Origin: Xanthocytophaga agilis
Lineage (GTDB): Bacteria; Bacteroidota; Bacteroidia; Cytophagales; 172606-1
Direction of reading: 5' to 3'
DNA: 64,000 bases
Assembly (NCBI RefSeq): GCF_030068605.1
Contig: NZ_JASJOU010000022.1
Location: 62,001-126,000, forward strand
The position numbers and the translations under genes are program-made. Within the stretch, counting starts at the first letter, position 1; each line of letters starts with the position of its first letter. Below the pieces are notes generated by a model. It saw nothing but the letters and a program-made list of their open reading frames with translations, ran no database searches and was not told the DNA's origin. Shown here piece by piece: positions 1-9,111 of this stretch.

Positions 1-1
1 T

Positions 2-3000
2 GTTGCTGTTTCGCAGACTATAGAAACCGGATCTCTTGACAAAGTGCTTTCCTCACTTTTGAAGCCTTATAATCTGAAATACAAACGATTAAAAGGGAGT
101 TCCTATGTGATTTTTTCGGATACACCTTTGAAAGATTCAGGCAATAACGATACTATCAGTCCGGAAAGTCGTAATACAGCTGATTCATTGACAAAGAATG
201 AGGTATATCCTCAAGTTCTTTCTGTTAATCAGGAAGCTGAGCAAGCGGCAATTACTGTTAAAGGGAAGATAACGGATGAGAACAAAGAGGCTTTGCCAGG
301 AGTGAGTGTAGTCTTAAAAGGAACAACAACCGGAACTGTAGCAGGTCCTGATGGAAATTATTCATTAAGCGTACCAGATGGGAATGGAACATTAGTATTC
401 TCGTTTGTAGGGTATATTTCACAGGAAGTATCTATTAATAACAGGACAACCATAGATATATCTCTTGCTCCGGATATTACCGCTTTAAATGAAGTTGTGG
501 TAGTAGGGTATGGTACACAAAAGAAAGGAGAAATCACCAGTGCAGTTGCCAGTGTCAATGCAGAACAGTTTAACAAAGGAAACATTAGTAACGTATCTCA
601 GTTGTTACAGGGAAAAGTTGCCGGATTGTCTATTTCCCGTCCAGGAGGTGATCCCAATGGAAACTTTGCTATCCGTTTGCGCGGTTTGTCTACTCTAGGA
701 GCCAATACCCAACCACTTGTTGTCATTGATGGACAGATAGGTGCAGACTTAAATACAGTTGATCCCAATGATATTAAGAGCATTGATGTATTGAAAGATG
801 GTTCCGCTGCTGCTATTTACGGTACACGTGGTTCTGCCGGAGTAATTATTATTACAACCAAATCAGGTGGAGGTACTACCAGTATTAGTTATAATGGGCT
901 GGTACAGGCAGAAAGTGCAGCCCGGTTAACTCCTCATATGTCTGCAGCTGAATTCAGAGCCTTGGGAAAAGGTACAGATTATGGATCAAACACAGACTGG
1001 TATAAAGAAATTACTCGTACAGCTATTTCTCAAACCCACAATGTTTCTTTGTCTGGTGGTAATTCCTCGGGTACCTCTTACAATGCTTCAGTGAATTACC
1101 GTAATTCCCAAGGGGTAGCCATTACTACTGGCTTTGAACAGCTCAATGGTCGATTGAATCTGATCCAGAAAGCCTTAAAGGATAGATTGGTATTGAATTT
1201 AACCTTGAGTATGACGCGTAGAAAATCAGAACTAGGCTTCAATGAAGCATTTAAATATGCAGCCATCTACAATCCTACTTCTCCTGTATATAGTACCGAT
1301 CCGTTATACGATCTGACAGGGGGAGGATACTTTGAGGCAAACTTTGTTGATTATTCAAATCCGGTAGCAGTACTCAGACAAAATACCAATGAAAGAGAAT
1401 TGAAACGATTCAACTTTGCTGCCTCTGCTGAATATGAAATCGTTACGGGATTAAAGTTTTTGATTCGTTATGCTCAGCAAACCGCCAGTACTTACAATCA
1501 GGTGTATCTGCCACGCACCTCCTATAATTCCCGAAACTTTTTAGGTGTAAGTGGCTTTGCCCGTGGTGGATATGGATGGAAAAACGACAATGAAAGTTTT
1601 AACCAGCTGTATGAAAATACGCTGTCTTATGAAAAGCGGATTGATAAATTACAGGTATCAGCTCTTACCGGATATTCCTATCAGGATTTTCTGGATCAAG
1701 GATTTACAGTAGGTGGTGGAAACTTTATTACAGATGCTTCTGGACAAAACCTTTCCTCTGCACTAGACTTTGCACAAGGGTTAGGAGCTATTTCCAGCTT
1801 TAAAAACGGGTCTCGATTGGTTGCCTTCTTTGGTCGTGTTAATCTGAATTATAATGGTCTTGCATTCTTATCTGCAACATTGCGCAGGGAAGGCTCAACA
1901 CAATTTGGAGCAAATCACAAATGGGGGATGTTTCCAGGGGTAAGTGCCGGGGTGGATCTGAGCCAGATTCTACGTGTAAAAGCAATTGATAATCTAAAAC
2001 TAAGAGCCAGTTACGGTGTAACAGGTGCATTACCACCCAGTTCTTATCTGTCATTGCGAACGCTCACTGCCGGAGGATCTTATTTCTATGCAGGTGATGG
2101 AGTATACTTACAACCCTATTCTCCTAATCAGAATGCCAACCCGGATCTGCGGTGGGAGAAAAAAGGAGAGTTTGATGTAGGTGTTGATTTTGGATTATTT
2201 AACAATCGTCTGACAGGTACAATTGATTACTATCAGCGAACTACCTCTGATCTGATCTTTAATGTAACGGTTCCAGTTCCGCCAAACCTGGTTCCTACCA
2301 CCTGGATGAATATTGGTACCATGAAGAGCAATGGTTTTGAGATGAGCCTGGGCTATGATGTTATTAAAAATGATGTATTTTCCTGGAATACAGGTGGCAA
2401 CTTTACCACCTTTCATGTGGTGCTATCCAAACTGGATCCTCAGTTAGCAGGTAGCTTTGTCGGGGCTACAAACCTGGGGACGCCTGGACAGGAGGCTACA
2501 CAGATTACAAGAGCTGTAGAAGGGGAGAAGATCGGTATCTTATGGGGTAAGGTGTACAAAGGAGTAGGAGAGGATGGTAAATATATTTTTGAAGACCGGA
2601 ACAATGATGGAAAGATCGATAATCAGGATGAGACTATCATAGGCAATGGCTTACCTAAATTTGAATTTGGCTGGAACAACACAATTCGGTACAAAAACTT
2701 CGACTTTAATTTTCTGTTAAGAGGATCTATCGGGCATGATCTGATCAACACCTATCGAGCCTTCTATGAGAACCCCAATGTTGCCAGCAGCTATAACATT
2801 GTAAAGACTAAATATTTTAATCCGAATATCACCGATGGACAAATCTTCAGCAGCCGGTTTGTAGAAAGAGCCTCCTTTGCAAAGCTGGATAACGCTACAC
2901 TTGGGTACAACTTCAAACTCCCTGCAGGAAGTTTGGTAAAAAGTCTGCGTGCGTATCTGAGTGGACAAAACTTATTTACTATTACAAACTATACAGGCGT

Positions 3001-3142
3001 AGATCCGGAGGTGCGGTATGCGGATGAAAGTACTTCCAATACAGGTGCTGTTACCCGAAATGCGTTAGCGCCAGGGGTTGATAGAAGGGAGACCTGGGTA
3101 CTGACTCGTTCTTTTACACTTGGGGTTAATGTTCAGTTTTAA
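2..3142 (+). CDS. SusC/RagA-family TonB-linked outer membrane transporter (5' end outside window)
   Basis: This is the outer-membrane channel of a SusCD glycan importer. The reading frame is open from base 2, so the gene begins upstream. The first visible codons (ending KYKRLKGSSYVIF) are the tail of an STN (secretin/TonB short N-terminal) domain, so the GTG at 44 is not the true start. A carboxypeptidase-regulatory-like domain follows (from ITVKGKIT), then the linker EVVVVGYG and a plug with the SusC signature DVLKDGSAAAIYG, then a long beta-barrel ending in an aromatic-rich strand (VNVQF). An STN domain on a SusC usually means control by a FecR-type anti-sigma factor and ECF sigma factor. 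That pair would lie to the left, outside this window. susD starts 87 bases downstream, so the two are almost certainly co-transcribed. Substrate is not predictable from sequence. Confidence 0.95.
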   Translation, partial: VAVSQTIETGSLDKVLSSLLKPYNLKYKRLKGSSYVIFSDTPLKDSGNNDTISPESRNTADSLTKNEVYPQVLSVNQEAEQAAITVKGKITDENKEALPGVSVVLKGTTTGTVAGPDGNYSLSVPDGNGTLVFSFVGYISQEVSINNRTTIDISLAPDITALNEVVVVGYGTQKKGEITSAVASVNAEQFNKGNISNVSQLLQGKVAGLSISRPGGDPNGNFAIRLRGLSTLGANTQPLVVIDGQIGADLNTVDPNDIKSIDVLKDGSAAAIYGTRGSAGVIIITTKSGGGTTSISYNGLVQAESAARLTPHMSAAEFRALGKGTDYGSNTDWYKEITRTAISQTHNVSLSGGNSSGTSYNASVNYRNSQGVAITTGFEQLNGRLNLIQKALKDRLVLNLTLSMTRRKSELGFNEAFKYAAIYNPTSPVYSTDPLYDLTGGGYFEANFVDYSNPVAVLRQNTNERELKRFNFAASAEYEIVTGLKFLIRYAQQTASTYNQVYLPRTSYNSRNFLGVSGFARGGYGWKNDNESFNQLYENTLSYEKRIDKLQVSALTGYSYQDFLDQGFTVGGGNFITDASGQNLSSALDFAQGLGAISSFKNGSRLVAFFGRVNLNYNGLAFLSATLRREGSTQFGANHKWGMFPGVSAGVDLSQILRVKAIDNLKLRASYGVTGALPPSSYLSLRTLTAGGSYFYAGDGVYLQPYSPNQNANPDLRWEKKGEFDVGVDFGLFNNRLTGTIDYYQRTTSDLIFNVTVPVPPNLVPTTWMNIGTMKSNGFEMSLGYDVIKNDVFSWNTGGNFTTFHVVLSKLDPQLAGSFVGATNLGTPGQEATQITRAVEGEKIGILWGKVYKGVGEDGKYIFEDRNNDGKIDNQDETIIGNGLPKFEFGWNNTIRYKNFDFNFLLRGSIGHDLINTYRAFYENPNVASSYNIVKTKYFNPNITDGQIFSSRFVERASFAKLDNATLGYNFKLPAGSLVKSLRAYLSGQNLFTITNYTGVDPEVRYADESTSNTGAVTRNALAPGVDRRETWVLTRSFTLGVNVQF

Positions 3143-3229
3143 TCTACTTATACTACAGGTAAAAAACTGCCAATACAAGCTAATTGAGAAGGCATTGGCA
3201 GGTACTTACACTTAAATGATAACATACCT

Positions 3230-4855
3230 ATGAAATATACATCAATTACAAAATACTGTCTGGTTGGACTGATTTTAGCTGGAGGATGTACCAATCTGGA
3301 TGAGACCGATGTGTTGTATGATACGGTAATCAGTGACAACTTCTACAAAACAGATCGGGAATTTCTTTCAGCTGTTGGTGCTGCCTATTCCAATCTTTTC
3401 GGCTGGGGTGGGAACAACCATATGATACCCCTGAACGAAGTAACTACCGATGAAATGGTGGTTCCTACACGGGGAGCCGACTGGGGTGATGGTGGGCACT
3501 GGGTTCGTTTACAAACCCATACCTATACTTCACAAGACCCTACACCCACTAACGGTTGGACATTTCTGTATTCCGGTGTCAATACCTGTAATCGTTTGCT
3601 GGCTACTTTTGAGCCATTGGGGACAGATCAGGCCAAAGCGTATATTGCCGAACTAAAAGTACTGCGGGCTATCTATTATTACTGGTTGCTGGATCTGTAT
3701 GGAAATGTGCCTTTAAGTATAGATTTTTCTTCAACAGAACCACCTGCCAACAGCACCCGGCAACAGGTGTATGATTTTGTAGAAAAGGAATTACTTGAAA
3801 ATGTTCCTCTTTTACAAAAGACAGGCCCAACTGATGAGTCTACTTATGGACGGGTCAATTATTATACAGGATATACCGCGCTGGCAAAACTGTATCTGAA
3901 TGCCAAAATCTATACAGGTACAGAACAATGGGAAAAAGCCATCGCAGCCTGTGATGAAGTAATTAACTCTGGTAAATATGCACTGGTAACCAACTACAGC
4001 GATAACTTTAAAAAAGAAAACAAAGGATCAACAGAGTTTATATGGGCTATTCCCTATGATGCAGTGTATGCCAAAGGCTTTAATATGCCTATGATGACGT
4101 TGCACATGCAAAATCAGAATACGTATAAAATGAACGCACAACCCTGGAATGGTTTTGCTACTATTCAGGAATTCTATCAGTCTTACATTGATCCTGTACA
4201 AAATCCAGGCCCACAAGGTACAGTTGTAGGAGTGGATACAAAAGGAACTACTACCACAGGTACACAAGACAAACGGTTATCAAACTTTCTGGTTGGCCCT
4301 CAGTATATGGCGGATGGCTCTCCCTTAACAGATGGAGGAGCTGATGCTGCTGATCCAAATGGAGCACCAATTACCTTTACTCCCTATATTAACGAACTAC
4401 AACCTAATGCATGGCGCCAATCAGGAGCACGGATTGGTAAATGGGAGTTTTATACTGGCATGACAGCTGATCTGAGTAATGACTGGCCATTGTTCCGCTA
4501 TGCAGATGTATTATTAATGAAAGCTGAGGCAACTGCCCGCAAAAATGACGACTGGAATGATCCGATTGCTTTGGCATTAGTTAATCAGATACGAACTGTA
4601 CATGGAGGTGTAACACCGTTTGTCTCCATGACTGCTGATACATTTCTGGCAGAAAGAGGACGCGAAATGTTTGCCGAGACTTTCAGACGTCAGGATCTGA
4701 TTCGTTTCGGGAAATACAACAGCGCCTGGAGATTCCATGCCGCAGATGCTTCAGACAATTTAGGGCCTGCAGGCATCAACCACCTGAATATTTTTCCGAT
4801 TCCGGCCACACAGATCAATGCCAACCAGAATCTGAAACAGAATCCCGGATATTAA
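3230..4855 (+). CDS. SusD/RagB-family substrate-binding outer membrane lipoprotein
   Basis: This is the surface lid and glycan-binding partner of the SusC channel, 541 residues, typical for the family. It has a lipoprotein signal with lipobox LAGGC (lipid-bearing Cys20) followed by TNLDE, as in many SusD proteins. The N-terminal SusD-like region (residues about 30-230) contains the conserved RAIYYYWLLDLYGNVPL helix. The C-terminal RagB/SusD region has FRYADVLLMKAEA and the closing ERGREMFAETFRRQDLIRFG, both hallmarks of the family, and ends in NPGY. It sits directly after susC with no terminator between. The specificity of the pair cannot be read from the sequence. Confidence 0.96.
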   Translation: MKYTSITKYCLVGLILAGGCTNLDETDVLYDTVISDNFYKTDREFLSAVGAAYSNLFGWGGNNHMIPLNEVTTDEMVVPTRGADWGDGGHWVRLQTHTYTSQDPTPTNGWTFLYSGVNTCNRLLATFEPLGTDQAKAYIAELKVLRAIYYYWLLDLYGNVPLSIDFSSTEPPANSTRQQVYDFVEKELLENVPLLQKTGPTDESTYGRVNYYTGYTALAKLYLNAKIYTGTEQWEKAIAACDEVINSGKYALVTNYSDNFKKENKGSTEFIWAIPYDAVYAKGFNMPMMTLHMQNQNTYKMNAQPWNGFATIQEFYQSYIDPVQNPGPQGTVVGVDTKGTTTTGTQDKRLSNFLVGPQYMADGSPLTDGGADAADPNGAPITFTPYINELQPNAWRQSGARIGKWEFYTGMTADLSNDWPLFRYADVLLMKAEATARKNDDWNDPIALALVNQIRTVHGGVTPFVSMTADTFLAERGREMFAETFRRQDLIRFGKYNSAWRFHAADASDNLGPAGINHLNIFPIPATQINANQNLKQNPGY

Positions 4856-4973
4856 GACAGATACCTGATACCTCTGTTATAACAGTATAGTAGTCTGTTT
4901 GGGACTGCTATACTGTATTTTGATTTTAAATAATCTACATCATCCATTTTTTTTGAAAGGAGCGAATCGTGTG

Positions 4974-7900
4974 ATGAGCAGAAGCAAACCCATACAACAG
5001 AAATTACATTCAGGATATAGCAAGGTTGTCTGGTTCTTTTTGTGTATTGTATTTTGTCTGATTAGTTCTTGTACAGATTCGCAAACAGGTACAGAGACTA
5101 CCTTGTTTACTTTGCTGCCATCCTCCCGAACCGGAATAGATTTCTCAAATAATGTATCCTACACAGAAGAGTTTAATCCCTATACATTCCGAAATTTTTA
5201 CAATGGAGGGGGAGTAGCTATTGGGGATATTAACAATGATAATTTACCGGATATCTTCTTTTGTTCCAATCAACAAACTAATCGATTATACCTGAATAAA
5301 GGAAACTTTCAGTTTGAGGATATCACACAAAAAGCAGGGGTTACATCATATGGGGTATGGTCTACAGGCGTAAGTCTGGTGGACATAAATGGGGATGGAT
5401 ACCTGGATATTTATGTATGTAAATCTGGTGATCTGAAAAAGAAAAATCGAAGCAATGAGCTATTTATCAATAACGGAGATCTGACTTTCACAGAAAAATC
5501 TCAGGAATATGGATTGGATAACAGAGGATTGTCTACCCATGCCGCCTTCTTGGATTATGACCGGGATGGTGATCTGGATTGTTATTTGCTCAATAATTCG
5601 TTTCGATCAGTGAGTAATTATTATATGATCAAGGATCAGCGTTTGGTGCGTGATTCGTTAGGAGGAAACAAGCTATATCGGAATGATCATAATCATTTTG
5701 TAGATGTAAGTGAGGAAGCTGGTATTTATGGTAGTGTAATTGGATTTGGCCTGGGGGTGACTATTTCCGATATCAACCGGGATGGCTGGCCGGATATGTA
5801 TGTGTCCAATGATTTTTTTGAGCGGGATTATCTATATATCAACCAACAGAATGGAACCTTTAAGGAAATGCTGGAATCCTGTATCAGAGAATTAAGCATG
5901 AACTCTATGGGGGCTGATATTGCCGATATCTCTAATGACGGGTATCCGGAAATCTATGTAACGGATATGTTTCCGGAACAGGAAGCCCGTGTAAAGACTA
6001 AAACAGTTTTTGAGACATGGAATAAATATCAGGCTGATAAAAAAAGTGGTTTTTATCAGCAGTTTGTACGTAATACCCTACAGCTCAATAGAGGACCTGT
6101 AAAAACAGACGGTACACTGGCTTTCAGTGAAATTGGCCGTTATGCAGGTGTGCATGCTACCGACTGGAGCTGGGGAGCTTTAATCACTGACATGGACAAT
6201 GATGGGTACAAAGATATTTTTGTGGCCAATGGTATTTACAAAGATATTACTGATCAGGATTATATCCAATATACAGCCAGTACAACCAATGAAATCCGAC
6301 AAAAAATACTCAACAAAGAAACAAATATTATTAAAGATCTGATTGATAAGATTCCTTCTGAGGCACTGAGTAACTATGCTTTTCAAAACAAGGGAGATCT
6401 GACTTTTGTGAACCAGGCTCAGTCGTGGGGACTAAATCAACCTTCCTTCTCCAATGGATCAGCTTATGGCGATCTGGACAATGATGGTGACTTGGATCTG
6501 GTGATTAACAATGTGAATATGCCTTGTTTTATTTATCAGAACCAATCTAACCAGCTTCATCCTCAACACCAGTTTCTGCAACTGACATTAAAGGGAGAAG
6601 GAAATAACCGCTTTGGTATTGGTGCTCAGGTGGGTGTTTATTATCAGTCACAACAAGGGAAATCTTCACTGGCATTTCAAGAACAGATGCCTATGAGAGG
6701 TTTTGAATCCAGTGTAGATCAAAGACTTACTTTTGGACTGGGAGCTGCTAAACAGATTGATTCGGTAGTGGTACTTTGGCCATTGGGACAAAAGAGTATT
6801 TTGCTACAGCCTAAACCTAATCAGCATCTTACTATTTCCCAGCCTAATGCCTTGCTGGCTTCTTATAAAAGCCCTGAATCCATTTCTTCAGTCACTTCTC
6901 TTTTTCATAGTGCTCAGAAAAATTATGGAATTGACTTTCTGCATCAGGAAAATTCTTTTGCAGATTTTGACAGGGATCCATTGACTTTTCATATGCTTTC
7001 CACCCAGGGGCCTCATCTGGCCAAAGCAGATATAAATGGCGATGGCTTGGAGGATTTTTACATTGGAGGTGCGAAGGATCAGCCCGGAGCCTTGTTTGTT
7101 CAGATCCCTTCCGGAGAGTTTGTGTGCACTAATCAGGCTTTGTTCATAACAGATAAATTGAGCGAAGATACAGATGCTATTTTCTTCGATTGTGATGGCG
7201 ACAAAGATATGGACTTGTATGTATGTAGTGGAGGTAACGAATTTTCACCTAATTCGACTGCTTTGATTGATCGGCTGTATATCAATGATGGCAAAGGCAA
7301 CTTCAGTAAATCACCACAGGTATTGCCTTCGTTTTTGTTTGAGAGTAGTTCGTCTGTACGGGTTGCTGATTATGATAAAGATGGAGACATGGACTTGTTT
7401 GTAGGTGTTCGATTGCAACCTTTCCGGTATGGGTATGCCTGTAAAGGGTATATCCTTGCAAATAATGGGAAAGGTATTTTTAGTGATGTGACTGAACAAG
7501 TAGGTTCTCCCTTGTTGTCAGCAGGTATGATCAGTGATGGACAATGGCTGGATTATGATGGGGATGGCTGGAAAGATCTGGTGATTGCAGGAGAATACAT
7601 GGGACTTCGTTTATTTGCCAATAAATCAGGTCGTTTGGTAGAAGTAAGCAAAAAGGCTGGTTTTTTGCAGAGCAATGGATGGTGGAACCGACTGAAGATC
7701 GTAGATATAAATGGAGATGGTAGAGAAGATATAGTAGCTTTAAATCATGGTTTGAACTCACGTTTCAAGGCTAGTGTAGATAAGCCAGTTTGTATGTATG
7801 TAGGGGATATGGATGGAAATGGCACAATAGAACAATTGGTAAGCTGTTATAATGGATCAAAGTCGTATCCCATGATATTGCGTCATGATCTGGTGAGTGC

Positions 7901-8384
7901 ATTGCCTTATCTGAAAAAGAAGTATGTACATTATTCTCAATACAAAGAACAAAGCATCGAAGAGATTTTCAATGCAGGAGAATTAGAGAAAGCGAAGAAG
8001 CTCGATGCTTATGAATTGCGTAGTGGTGTGTATATTAAGGAAGAGGATGGTAAGTACCAGTTTAAGGCTTTTCCTAAGGAAGCCCAATGGTCTGTCTTGT
8101 ATGGAGTCGAGAGTGGAGATTATGATGAAGATGGAAAAATAGATTTATTGATAGGAGGTAATCTGTATGAAAGCAAACCGGAAGTAGGGATTTATGATGG
8201 CAGCTATGGAGTGATGCTTAGAGGAAATGGAAAAGGAGAGTTTGAAAGTGTACCAATGCAAAAGAGTGGAATTTGCATTAAAGGAGCAGTCAGAGATATT
8301 ATGACACTTCAGAAAGGAAAGAAAAAGATTATTCTCTTTGCAAGAAACAACGATACTATTCAGTTGATAGAGTATGGTAAATAA
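4974..8384 (+). CDS. FG-GAP/VCBS-repeat and ASPIC/UnbV domain lipoprotein
   Basis: A 1136-residue surface lipoprotein built of beta-propeller FG-GAP (VCBS) repeats. Each blade carries a Ca2+-binding DxDxDG-type loop (INNDNLPD, DINGDGYLD, DYDRDGDLD, DINRDGWPD, DLDNDGDLD, DYDKDGDMD and others). An ASPIC/UnbV module at about residues 540-620 has GIGAQVGVYY, MRGFESS and FGLGAAKQIDSVVVLWPLG. The ATG at 4974 (or GTG at 4971) was chosen because it yields a proper lipoprotein signal, lipobox LISSC with Cys33. A TTG at 4899 would add 25 implausible residues. Similar giant CRTAC1-like proteins often accompany SusCD pairs in Cytophagales and are thought to help bind or process polymer at the surface. 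The exact role is not established. Confidence 0.9.
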   Translation: MSRSKPIQQKLHSGYSKVVWFFLCIVFCLISSCTDSQTGTETTLFTLLPSSRTGIDFSNNVSYTEEFNPYTFRNFYNGGGVAIGDINNDNLPDIFFCSNQQTNRLYLNKGNFQFEDITQKAGVTSYGVWSTGVSLVDINGDGYLDIYVCKSGDLKKKNRSNELFINNGDLTFTEKSQEYGLDNRGLSTHAAFLDYDRDGDLDCYLLNNSFRSVSNYYMIKDQRLVRDSLGGNKLYRNDHNHFVDVSEEAGIYGSVIGFGLGVTISDINRDGWPDMYVSNDFFERDYLYINQQNGTFKEMLESCIRELSMNSMGADIADISNDGYPEIYVTDMFPEQEARVKTKTVFETWNKYQADKKSGFYQQFVRNTLQLNRGPVKTDGTLAFSEIGRYAGVHATDWSWGALITDMDNDGYKDIFVANGIYKDITDQDYIQYTASTTNEIRQKILNKETNIIKDLIDKIPSEALSNYAFQNKGDLTFVNQAQSWGLNQPSFSNGSAYGDLDNDGDLDLVINNVNMPCFIYQNQSNQLHPQHQFLQLTLKGEGNNRFGIGAQVGVYYQSQQGKSSLAFQEQMPMRGFESSVDQRLTFGLGAAKQIDSVVVLWPLGQKSILLQPKPNQHLTISQPNALLASYKSPESISSVTSLFHSAQKNYGIDFLHQENSFADFDRDPLTFHMLSTQGPHLAKADINGDGLEDFYIGGAKDQPGALFVQIPSGEFVCTNQALFITDKLSEDTDAIFFDCDGDKDMDLYVCSGGNEFSPNSTALIDRLYINDGKGNFSKSPQVLPSFLFESSSSVRVADYDKDGDMDLFVGVRLQPFRYGYACKGYILANNGKGIFSDVTEQVGSPLLSAGMISDGQWLDYDGDGWKDLVIAGEYMGLRLFANKSGRLVEVSKKAGFLQSNGWWNRLKIVDINGDGREDIVALNHGLNSRFKASVDKPVCMYVGDMDGNGTIEQLVSCYNGSKSYPMILRHDLVSALPYLKKKYVHYSQYKEQSIEEIFNAGELEKAKKLDAYELRSGVYIKEEDGKYQFKAFPKEAQWSVLYGVESGDYDEDGKIDLLIGGNLYESKPEVGIYDGSYGVMLRGNGKGEFESVPMQKSGICIKGAVRDIMTLQKGKKKIILFARNNDTIQLIEYGK

Positions 8385-8973
8385 GTATTGGAGAATATTG
8401 CCCGTACTTGGCTTTGTGCTGATTGCTTGTATAGCTTGTGGCAAGAAAGAGGGGTTTGACCTTTATAAAGAGGTGATGGACAAAGAGTTGCAAAGTGGCA
8501 AACAGGCGGATAGTTTATTTTTGGGAATGTCTTTTGGAATGACTTCAAAGAATTTTTTTCTGCACTGTTGGGAGATGAACAAGAAGGGACTCTTTACAGA
8601 TGGACAGAATAACACATCTGTATTGTATAAGCTAAATCATCACGAATTGAAACATGCTGCATCCATGAATTTCTATCCTCATTTCTATGATAATAAAATT
8701 TATAAGATGCAGACTTCATTTAATTATGATGGCTGGGCACCCTGGAACAAACATCTGTCTTCAGATAGTTTGCTAACGGATGTATTGGTTCTGTATCGGA
8801 AATGGTATCCGGGAGGTTCACCATTTATCCGAATCAGTGATCCACAAAAAGGAGTAATCTATGTAAAGTTGGATGGAAATCGTCGTATTACCGTTGGGCA
8901 ATATGATGAGATACATGTTAAGGTAGATTATACTGATCTGGTGATAGAACAAAAAATAAAGAAGGTGGAATAG
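8374..8973 (+). CDS. small lipoprotein of unknown function
   Basis: 199 residues, no family recognised. The start ATG lies inside the end of the preceding gene (11-base overlap in another frame), implying translational coupling and membership of the same operon. A hydrophobic stretch (LPVLGFVLIACIACG) carries two overlapping lipobox candidates, at Cys19 and Cys22, so the protein is probably lipid-anchored in the periplasm or outer membrane. The body contains FLGMSFGMTSKNFFLHCWEMN and further aromatic-rich segments typical of small secreted Bacteroidota proteins. Its position after the FG-GAP lipoprotein suggests a helper role for that protein or for the SusCD complex. This is inference from context only. 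Confidence 0.8.
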   Translation: MVNKYWRILPVLGFVLIACIACGKKEGFDLYKEVMDKELQSGKQADSLFLGMSFGMTSKNFFLHCWEMNKKGLFTDGQNNTSVLYKLNHHELKHAASMNFYPHFYDNKIYKMQTSFNYDGWAPWNKHLSSDSLLTDVLVLYRKWYPGGSPFIRISDPQKGVIYVKLDGNRRITVGQYDEIHVKVDYTDLVIEQKIKKVE

Positions 8974-9111
8974 ATTCACTTGCTGAATATATACGTAGAA
9001 TGCAGTAAGGGCTATAACCGAAAAAATGGTAGAGTACTCCTTTTTATATCCAATAATTTCTGGTATTTATGTAAGATGATTTTTAATTGTTAGAAATACA
9101 CGTATCCAATA